Shown one piece after another: positions 1 through 5,422 of a stretch of DNA of 17,794 bases (position 1 is its first letter; the number at the start of each line of letters is the position of its first letter). The stretch is taken from contig JANNKX010000083.1 of assembly GCA_031396505.1 (NCBI GenBank), positions 1 to 17,794 of the forward strand, written 5' to 3'. The position numbers and the translations under genes were made by a program. The stretch comes from JAAFHS01 sp031396505. GTDB lineage: Bacteria; Pseudomonadota; Alphaproteobacteria; Rhodobacterales; Rhodobacteraceae. Under the pieces are notes generated by a model. It searched no databases and was not told the DNA's origin. It saw only the letters and a program-made list of their open reading frames with translations.

Positions 1-1
1 C

Positions 2-967
2 ATGTTCGTGACCGGGCCGGATGTGGTGAAGACGGTGACGAACGAGGTGGTGAGTGCCGAGGAACTGGGCGGGGCGGTGACACATACGCGCAAATCATCG
101 GTGGCGGATGGGGCCTTTGAAAACGATGTGGAAATGTTGGCCGAGGCGCGGCGGCTGATTGACTTCCTTCCGCTGAACAACCGTGAAAAGGCGCCGGTGC
201 GACCGTTCTTTGATGATCCGGGGCGCATCGAGATGAGCCTTGATACCCTGATCCCGGACAACCCGAACCAACCATACGACATGAAGGAATTGATCACCAA
301 GGTCGCGGATGAGGGCGATTTCTTTGAAATTCAGGCGGCCTTTGCGGGCAACATCATCACGGGCTTCATCCGGCTGGAGGGGCAGACGGTGGGCGTGGTG
401 GCCAATCAGCCGATGGTGCTGGCAGGGTGTCTGGATATCGACAGCAGTCGCAAGGCCGCAAGGTTCGTGCGGTTTTGTGATGCGTTTGAAATTCCGATCC
501 TGACGTTTGTGGATGTGCCGGGGTTCTTGCCGGGGGTGCAGCAGGAACTGGGTGGCGTCATCAAACACGGGGCAAAGCTGTTGTTTGCCTATGCGGAGGC
601 CACAGTGCCGAAGGTGACGGTGGTGACGCGCAAAACCTATGGCGGGGCCTATGTGGTGATGTCGTCCAAACATCTGCGGGGGGATTTCAACTATGCCTGG
701 CCCACGGCCGAGGTTGCGGTGATGGGGGCGAAGGGTGCGACCGAAATCCTCTATCGCAGTGAGCTGGGCGATGCGGACAAGATTGCAGGGCGCGTGAAAG
801 AATACGAGGACCGTTTCGCCAACCCGTTCGTGGCAGCCGAACGCGGGTTCATCGACGAGGTGATCATGCCGCATTCGACGCGGCGCAGGGTGGCGCGGGC
901 ATTTGCCAGCCTGCGCGGGAAAAAGCAGACGAACCCATGGAAAAAGCACGACAATATTCCGCTGTAG
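2..967 (+). CDS. pccB: Propionyl-CoA carboxylase beta subunit (carboxyltransferase), 3' part
   Basis: This is the carboxyltransferase subunit, which moves CO2 from carboxybiotin on PccA to propionyl-CoA to give methylmalonyl-CoA in the cytoplasm. The visible 321 residues are the C-terminal part. Relatives are a little over 500 residues, so roughly 190 residues lie before the window; base 1 is the last base of the preceding codon, and the first visible Met is internal. Crotonase-fold signatures of the C-terminal carboxyltransferase domain are clear: GVVANQPMVLAGCLDIDSS, the VDVPGFLPG loop and the KTYGGAYVVMSSK segment that shapes the acyl-CoA/biotin oxyanion sites. The ending NPWKKHDNIPL is typical of PccB. 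Stop TAG at 965-967 is followed 5 bases later by the next start, so the two are probably co-transcribed. Another acyl-CoA carboxylase beta chain is possible in principle, but pccA and the mutase downstream favour PccB. Confidence 0.95.
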   Translation: MFVTGPDVVKTVTNEVVSAEELGGAVTHTRKSSVADGAFENDVEMLAEARRLIDFLPLNNREKAPVRPFFDDPGRIEMSLDTLIPDNPNQPYDMKELITKVADEGDFFEIQAAFAGNIITGFIRLEGQTVGVVANQPMVLAGCLDIDSSRKAARFVRFCDAFEIPILTFVDVPGFLPGVQQELGGVIKHGAKLLFAYAEATVPKVTVVTRKTYGGAYVVMSSKHLRGDFNYAWPTAEVAVMGAKGATEILYRSELGDADKIAGRVKEYEDRFANPFVAAERGFIDEVIMPHSTRRRVARAFASLRGKKQTNPWKKHDNIPL

Positions 968-972
968 GTTGA

Positions 973-1359
973 ATGCGCATGGAAGAGATCTTTGACGGCG
1001 ACGTGGCGATAGAAGGCAGCGCGGATGTGATCCCGGTGCCATCGGGGCAGCCTGTCGTGTTGCAGGATGTGGTGTGGAATGTGATCGGATCGCAGGGCTT
1101 TACGCTGCGGTTCCGTTTTGTGGCACCGGAAATTCGCAGCGGCGGGACGGTGGATTTTGACACGGCGGTTGCCGACATGCAGGCGCTGTGCGTGAATTTC
1201 GCCAAGGACCGGGTGACGAATTTTGGTGGCATCCCGGAACAGATCATCATCTCGATGGCGGAAAAGCCGGTCGCGTTCGGCGAAACTTTGCCGGATGTGG
1301 TGCAATTTTTCGAGGCGTTCCGGATCGACGGTGATACCTGCATTTGGGAGATTTACTGA
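973..1359 (+). CDS. Small protein, DUF6497-like, downstream of pccB
   Basis: This is a 128-residue protein of unknown function. Its body (IPVPSGQPVVLQDVVWN, then FRFVAPEI, then an FFEAF...CIWEIY ending) resembles the DUF6497 family that I associate with Rhodobacterales; the assignment is from memory of the family pattern and is moderate. It starts 5 bases after the pccB stop with only a weak ribosome site (TAGGTTGA), which suggests translational coupling. The N-terminus is acidic and has no hydrophobic stretch, so no signal peptide is visible. There are two cysteines (the CVN and CIWE segments). Nothing shows a catalytic site. Its position suggests co-expression with the carboxylase, but a role there is only inference. 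Confidence 0.75.
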   Translation: MRMEEIFDGDVAIEGSADVIPVPSGQPVVLQDVVWNVIGSQGFTLRFRFVAPEIRSGGTVDFDTAVADMQALCVNFAKDRVTNFGGIPEQIIISMAEKPVAFGETLPDVVQFFEAFRIDGDTCIWEIY

Positions 1360-1585
1360 AGACGCCACAAGATGTTGCAGGGCGTTCTTCATGCAATCAT
1401 CCAATTGCGACTTCAGAGTCACAGGGGCAAGGTTTGGTGACGGGTTTGTTCAGGGGGGCGTGTCAATACCGCAGACCTTGGGCTATTGTTTCGAAAGGTC
1501 GAACCCAAGCGGCCTTAACCTCGCAAATGGGGCGGGGGTGCCATGTTGGTGCCATCGCCTTTAATAAAGAACCAAGGAGTAGAGG
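1360..1585 (+). other. Intergenic gap between DUF6497-like gene and small lipoprotein
   Basis: No gene is supported in these 226 bases. A bulged stem (1358-1366 with 1381-1390) lies just after the upstream stop codon but has no T-tract, so it is not a convincing terminator. An 8-bp direct repeat GGTGCCAT occurs at 1537-1544 and 1548-1555, eleven bases apart, just ahead of the lipoprotein gene; it could be a regulator site or chance. I could not find a convincing -35/-10 pair. The frames that stay open here have no recognisable protein and are interrupted by the lipoprotein gene. Confidence 0.4.
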
Positions 1586-1726
1586 ATGTCGAAGAGCACA
1601 CGGATCATTCTTGCTCTGGGCCTCGTTGCGTTCGCCGCAGCGTGCAAACCCAAGCAAGAAGAAGTCGTTTTCGTGGATGAGCCTGTGTCGGTTGAACCGA
1701 CCTTTAGCGGCAAATACGGAAATTGA
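1586..1726 (+). CDS. Very small lipoprotein (46 aa)
   Basis: This 46-residue protein starts at an ATG with a good Shine-Dalgarno (AAGGAG at 1574-1579). It has a short basic N-terminus (MSKSTR), a hydrophobic stretch IILALGLVAFAAAC that ends in a lipobox-like FAAAC with Cys20, and then only about 26 residues (KPKQEEVVFVDEP, ending FSGKYGN). It should be exported, lipidated on Cys20 and cleaved to an acidic tail of about 27 residues in the envelope. A strong intrinsic terminator follows 7 bases after the stop, so the gene has a complete expression unit. I know no function. It is short enough to be missed by gene callers; the combination of SD, lipobox and terminator is what supports it. Confidence 0.8.
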   Translation: MSKSTRIILALGLVAFAAACKPKQEEVVFVDEPVSVEPTFSGKYGN

Positions 1727-1733
1727 TGTGATC

Positions 1734-1772
1734 GGGCGGGCCACAGGGGCAATGCCCCGGCCCGCCCTTTTT
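1734..1772 (+). terminator. Intrinsic terminator after the 46-aa lipoprotein gene
   Basis: GGGCGGGCC (1734-1742) pairs perfectly with GGCCCGCCC (1759-1767). A nested GGGGC/GCCCC stem (1746-1750 with 1754-1758) extends the hairpin, and TTTTT follows at 1768-1772. This is a textbook Rho-independent terminator for the lipoprotein transcript. Confidence 0.88.
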
Positions 1773-1788
1773 CTGTCTTGAGGGCAAC

Positions 1789-2178
1789 ATGATCAAGCAT
1801 CGCGGCTTTCCCGGCCGCCTTCCGGGCACGGATTTTCAGTTTGTAATCCGCCGGGCCAATCAGAAAACCGGGCCTGCAAAACTGGTGCAACGCGAACGCT
1901 TTCGTGACCGCAAGCTGGCAGACCGGCGGGCGGACGAAGGCTTTATGGCAGCACTTTGGGCGCAGTTCGGGGATGAACCGTTTGAGCGGGGCAATCTGGA
2001 CGCAGGCCGCCTGTCATGGCTGTTCGGTCGCGAAGTGGTGCCAGCCGAAGACCCGTTTGATCCCGAAAGCTATGATGCATTGTTGCGCATTGATGCAAAA
2101 CGCGCCGAGGCCGCATTTCCGGCGGTCTTTGCCAAGGACGCCCCGGTTTATGATTGGGATGACGACGCCGTCGACTGA
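1789..2178 (+). CDS. Conserved-looking hypothetical protein (129 aa)
   Basis: This is a 129-residue soluble protein that I do not assign to a function. The N-terminal third is strongly basic (GFPGRLPGTDFQFVIRR, then a run rich in Arg/Lys up to LADRRADEGF). The C-terminal part is acidic, ending YDWDDDAVD. There is no signal peptide or membrane segment, so it is probably cytoplasmic; the charge split could suit nucleic-acid or protein contact, but that is inference. The start ATG is only 16 bases past the T-tract of the preceding terminator, with a weak SD (GAGGG). No room is left for a separate promoter unless it overlaps the terminator hairpin, so expression may depend on readthrough. The transcript probably ends at the terminator near 2356-2387. 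Confidence 0.72.
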   Translation: MIKHRGFPGRLPGTDFQFVIRRANQKTGPAKLVQRERFRDRKLADRRADEGFMAALWAQFGDEPFERGNLDAGRLSWLFGREVVPAEDPFDPESYDALLRIDAKRAEAAFPAVFAKDAPVYDWDDDAVD

Positions 2179-2292
2179 TCACCGGCTGTTTTCTGCCGGT
2201 CAGCACGGCATTTTGGCAGGCCTTCGCGCAGGTCAGCCGGGCACGGAACAAAGACTTTGCAAGGGCTTGGCATGGCTGTCATCGTCAATTGA

Positions 2293-2387
2293 TGCACCGC
2301 ACGGCACTGCCTTGCGGCGCATTCGGCCTTTACTGTTACCCTTCCCCTATCTTTGGGCCTGACCTGCCTTGGGTCGGGCCTTTTTTT
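2293..2387 (+). ncRNA. Possible small RNA or structured 3' UTR
   Basis: Between the 129-aa gene and the next gene (2179-2503, no ORF supported) a compact structured segment is visible. A 9-bp stem with one A/C mismatch (2293-2301 with 2313-2321) carries an inner GGC/GCC pair. It is followed by an unpaired pyrimidine-rich stretch (TTACCCTTCCCC, about 2335-2346) and then a strong terminator hairpin. Hairpin, CU-rich linker and terminator is the usual layout of bacterial trans-acting sRNAs. Upstream, TTGCAA (2257-2262) with CATCGT (2280-2285) is only a weak promoter. It may equally be the structured 3' end of the upstream mRNA. Confidence 0.25.
2356..2387 (+). terminator. Intrinsic terminator with seven T residues
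   Basis: GGCCTGACC (2356-2364) pairs with GGTCGGGCC (2372-2380) with one T-G wobble and a 7-base loop, followed directly by TTTTTTT (2381-2387). It lies 180 bases past the stop of the 129-aa gene, so it ends either that mRNA or a separate small RNA. Confidence 0.85.
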
Positions 2388-2438
2388 CGGGCCTGCTGGC
2401 GCGCAATTGCCGAGGGCCTTGAATCACAAGAATTTTGC

Positions 2439-2467
2439 TTGGCGGGCAGGGTAATTGTTGTCATAAT
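2439..2467 (+). promoter_or_regulatory. Candidate sigma70 promoter for the glycine-zipper lipoprotein gene
   Basis: TTGGCG (2439-2444) and CATAAT (2462-2467) are separated by 17 bases and match the TTGACA/TATAAT consensus at 4 and 5 positions. Transcription would start near 2474, about 30 bases before the ATG at 2504. It lies after the terminator at 2356-2387, so the gene needs a promoter here. Confidence 0.45.
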
Positions 2468-2503
2468 CGAACCAATAAAAACACTATAAAGAGGCAGTAG
2501 CAC

Positions 2504-2713
2504 ATGAATTTCAAATCGATCCTTCTGTTGGCCGTGGTCACGACATCACTGGCCGGTTGCTTGCAAGACCCGGCATCGCGCGGCGTTGGCGGCGCGCTTG
2601 CGGGGGCGGCCATCGCGGATGCGCTGGACGAAAACCTGTTGGCCGGTGCGGCCTTGGGTGCGGCGGGTGGTGCGGCCACCTGCTATATTCCCGGCGCGTT
2701 GTCTTGCCAGTAA
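2504..2713 (+). CDS. Glycine-zipper lipoprotein (69 aa)
   Basis: The protein begins with MNFKSILLLAVVTTSLAGC, a lipoprotein signal with lipobox LAGC and Cys19 as the lipidated residue. The mature part has small-residue repeats of the GxxxG/AxxxA type (GVGGALAGAAIADAL, then LLAGAALGAAGGAA), as in short glycine-zipper outer-membrane lipoproteins, and ends with a Cys pair context (ATCYIPGALSCQ). It probably inserts in or lies on an envelope membrane. A good SD (AAAGAGG at 2488-2494) precedes the ATG and a strong terminator follows, so it forms a single-gene unit between the two carboxylase genes. No enzymatic role is evident, and a link to propionyl-CoA metabolism is not shown. Confidence 0.82.
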   Translation: MNFKSILLLAVVTTSLAGCLQDPASRGVGGALAGAAIADALDENLLAGAALGAAGGAATCYIPGALSCQ

Positions 2714-2745
2714 GCGTACTGATACCCGTCTGATTGGCGAAATAC

Positions 2746-2783
2746 AGCCCCATCAATCCAGAGATTGGTGGGGCTTTGTTTTT
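2746..2783 (+). terminator. Intrinsic terminator after the glycine-zipper lipoprotein gene
   Basis: AGCCCCATCAATC (2746-2758) pairs with GATTGGTGGGGCT (2763-2775) over 13 bp with one wobble and a 4-base loop, followed by the T-rich TTTGTTTTT. It separates the lipoprotein gene from pccA, so pccA must use its own promoter in the 146 bases before 2930. Confidence 0.87.
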
Positions 2784-2929
2784 CGGCAAGCAGAACATTG
2801 TGATGTTTTGGGCTTGCCTCGGCGGCGGCAGGCTGGCTTGTTGTGGGCGTAAGACTGCAAGAATGATGTCGCAAGGCCTGTGGGTTTGATCCGGGCAAGA
2901 GTGCGATACATGCGCCGGGGGGGCCGCTG

Positions 2930-4927
2930 ATGTTTGACAAGATCCTGATCGCCAACCGGGGCGAGATTGCCTGCCGTGTGATCAAATCGGCGCGCAAGAT
3001 GGGGATCAGGACGGTCGCGGTTTATTCCGATGCCGACCGGGGTGCCTTGCATGTGCGGATGGCGGATGAGGCGGTGCATATCGGGGCGTCGCCTGCGGCA
3101 CAGTCCTATATCGTGATTGACAAGATCATGGCGGCGGTGACGGCAACAGGCGCGCAGGCGGTGCATCCGGGTTACGGCTTTCTAAGCGAAAACATGAACT
3201 TCGCGGCGGCACTGGAGGCGGCAGGTGTGGTGTTCATTGGCCCGCCAAGCCCGGCGATACAGGCGATGGGCGACAAGATCACCTCAAAAAAGCTGGCGAT
3301 GGCGGCGGGGGTATCCACGGTTCCGGGGCACATGGGGCTGATTGATGATGCCGAGCATGCGGTAAAGATCGCGACCCAGATCGGCTATCCGGTGATGATC
3401 AAGGCATCGGCGGGTGGTGGCGGCAAGGGGATGCGGATCGCATGGGACGATGCCGGCGCGCGCGAGGGGTTTCAGTCATCCAAGAACGAGGCGGCGGCGT
3501 CCTTTGGCGATGACCGGATTTTCATTGAAAAGTTTGTCACGCAACCGCGGCACATCGAAATTCAGGTGCTGGCCGACAGTCACGGCAACTGCGTCTATCT
3601 GCATGAACGCGAATGCAGTATTCAGCGGCGCAACCAGAAGGTAATCGAAGAGGCACCTTCGCCCTTCCTTGACCCGGCGACGCGCCGCGCGATGGGGGAA
3701 CAGGCCTGCGCACTGGCCCGCGCTGTTGGCTATACATCGGCGGGCACGGTGGAGTTTATCGTGGACGCGGACCGCAAGTTCTATTTTCTGGAAATGAACA
3801 CGCGGTTACAGGTGGAACATCCGGTGACAGAGCTGATCACCGGGGTCGATCTGGTGGAACAGATGATCCGCGTGGCGGCGGGCGAGGCGTTGCCGTTTGC
3901 GCAAGCGGACCTGAAGATCAATGGCTGGGCGATGGAATCGCGCTTGTATGCCGAAGACCCGTATCGCAACTTCCTGCCGTCCATCGGGCGGCTGACGCGG
4001 TACCGCCCGCCTGTGGAAGGGGCGACGGCGCGCGGCATCGTGCGCAATGACACCGGCGTGTTCGAGGGTGGCGAGATCAGCATGTTCTATGACCCGATGA
4101 TCGCCAAGCTGTGCACATGGGGGCCGGACCGGGCCACCGCGATCGAGGAAATGCGCGTGGCACTGGATACATTCGAGGTGGAAGGCATCGGGCATAATCT
4201 GCCGTTTGTGGCGGCGGTGATGGACCATCCGCGTTTCGTGTCGGGCGATATCACGACGGCGTTCATTGCCGAAGAATACCCCGACGGGTTTCAGGGGGCC
4301 ACGCTTGACGCAGACACCCTGCGGCGGGTGGCGGCGGCGGCGGCGGCGATGCACCGGGTGGCCGAAATCCGGCGCACGCGCATTTCGGGCACGATGGACA
4401 ACCACACGCGGCGGGTGGGCGATGATTGGGTCGTGTCGATTGCAGGCGTGGATCATGCGCTAACGATTGCAGCAGACCCTGCGGGATCGACGGTACGCTT
4501 TGGCGATGGCGACGTGCGGGTGGAAAGCAACTGGACGCCGGGGCAGCCCCTGGCGCGGCTGATGGTGGACGGGGTGCTGCTGGTGATGAAGGTCGCGAAG
4601 ATCCCGATGGGATTCCGGCTGCGCCACCGGGGGGCGGATTTGCGCGTGCATCTGCGCACGCCGCGTCAGGCGACGCTGGCGGCCCTGATGCCGGAAAAGG
4701 CTGCGCCGGATACGTCGCGGTTCCTGCTGTGCCCGATGCCGGGGCTGATTGTGCGGATCGATGTGGGCGTGGGCGACGAGGTGCAAGAGGGGCAGGCCCT
4801 GGCGACAGTCGAGGCGATGAAGATGGAAAACATCCTGAAGGCCGAACGCCGGGGCGTGGTCAAATCCATCACGGCGATGCCGGGGGCAAGCCTGCGGGTG
4901 GATGATGTAATCATGGAGTTTGAATAG
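2930..4927 (+). CDS. pccA: Propionyl-CoA carboxylase alpha subunit (biotin carboxylase + biotin carrier)
   Basis: This 665-residue subunit carboxylates biotin with ATP and bicarbonate and carries it to PccB. Order of domains: biotin carboxylase N-domain (about 1-110, starting MFDKILIANRGEIACRVI); ATP-grasp with the glycine-rich loop KASAGGGGKGMR (158-169), HERECSIQRR (225-234) and EMNTRLQVEHPVTE beginning at Glu288, matching the positions in E. coli AccC; the biotin carboxylase C-domain to about 445; a BT-type linker domain (about 460-585) that docks PccB; and a C-terminal biotinyl domain with EAMKMEN, where Lys631 is the biotinylated residue, 34 residues from the end. All key motifs are intact. 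The ribosome site is only a G-run (2917-2923). The stop TAG (4925-4927) touches the stop of the convergent DUF4174 gene. Confidence 0.97.
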   Translation: MFDKILIANRGEIACRVIKSARKMGIRTVAVYSDADRGALHVRMADEAVHIGASPAAQSYIVIDKIMAAVTATGAQAVHPGYGFLSENMNFAAALEAAGVVFIGPPSPAIQAMGDKITSKKLAMAAGVSTVPGHMGLIDDAEHAVKIATQIGYPVMIKASAGGGGKGMRIAWDDAGAREGFQSSKNEAAASFGDDRIFIEKFVTQPRHIEIQVLADSHGNCVYLHERECSIQRRNQKVIEEAPSPFLDPATRRAMGEQACALARAVGYTSAGTVEFIVDADRKFYFLEMNTRLQVEHPVTELITGVDLVEQMIRVAAGEALPFAQADLKINGWAMESRLYAEDPYRNFLPSIGRLTRYRPPVEGATARGIVRNDTGVFEGGEISMFYDPMIAKLCTWGPDRATAIEEMRVALDTFEVEGIGHNLPFVAAVMDHPRFVSGDITTAFIAEEYPDGFQGATLDADTLRRVAAAAAAMHRVAEIRRTRISGTMDNHTRRVGDDWVVSIAGVDHALTIAADPAGSTVRFGDGDVRVESNWTPGQPLARLMVDGVLLVMKVAKIPMGFRLRHRGADLRVHLRTPRQATLAALMPEKAAPDTSRFLLCPMPGLIVRIDVGVGDEVQEGQALATVEAMKMENILKAERRGVVKSITAMPGASLRVDDVIMEFE

Positions 4928-5365
4928 CTATCGCCCGGCAGGGTTCCGTTCGAGCATTTCCTGACGGCGCGAGGGGAATTTGTCGATGGCGGCGGTGATT
5001 TCGCGCATCTCCCATGGCAGGGGTTTGCGGATCACGGCGGTGCCATCCTTTTCGACCAGCACAAGGGAAAAGCCGCGCGGACGGAATTTCAGGCGCACCT
5101 CGGACCGGGCGGCAGGATCGGTATCCACGATCAGCAGCGCGTCGCGGTCGGCAAGGGCGCCCGGATCACGGGCCAAAAGTTCCATCTGGCGGATGAAGTT
5201 GGGATCTTGCGGGCTGTCGGCAAAGACGATGACGGCGCGGTTGACATATAACAGATCGGCCAGCACCACAGCGCCCGCATCAATGGGGCCTTGCGGTGGC
5301 GACGTTTGCGCGATGGAGGACAGCGGGAACAACATGGCAAGCATGACAGCAATAATCAGTTTCAT
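4928..5365 (-). CDS. Exported DUF4174-domain protein
   Basis: This 145-residue protein has a signal peptide (MKLIIAVMLAMLFPLSSIAQ) and one DUF4174 domain, recognised by NRAVIVFADSPQDPNF, then ALLIVDTDPAARSEVR, then GFSLVLVEKDGTAVIRK with a PLPWEMREITAAID ending. The fold of this family is thioredoxin-like, but no CxxC is present, so redox activity is not expected. It should be periplasmic; its function is unknown. I start it at 5365 rather than an upstream ATG at 5407 because this start has a perfect SD (GGAGG, 5 bases away) and puts the signal peptide first. Its stop codon abuts the pccA stop with no gap, and its start lies 57 bases from that of the divergent mutase gene, so it is an opposite-strand gene set between two pathway genes. 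Confidence 0.87.
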   Translation of the reverse strand: MKLIIAVMLAMLFPLSSIAQTSPPQGPIDAGAVVLADLLYVNRAVIVFADSPQDPNFIRQMELLARDPGALADRDALLIVDTDPAARSEVRLKFRPRGFSLVLVEKDGTAVIRKPLPWEMREITAAIDKFPSRRQEMLERNPAGR

Positions 5366-5422
5366 GGCACCTCCGTTGCAACATGATATAGGGGCAGGCG
5401 AAGCCAAGGGGAAGGACGCAGG

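Noticed and set aside
1344..1781. A 145-codon + strand frame spanning the gap after the DUF6497-like gene
   Set aside because: It overlaps the lipoprotein gene and its terminator in another frame, has no SD, and its sequence is not protein-like.
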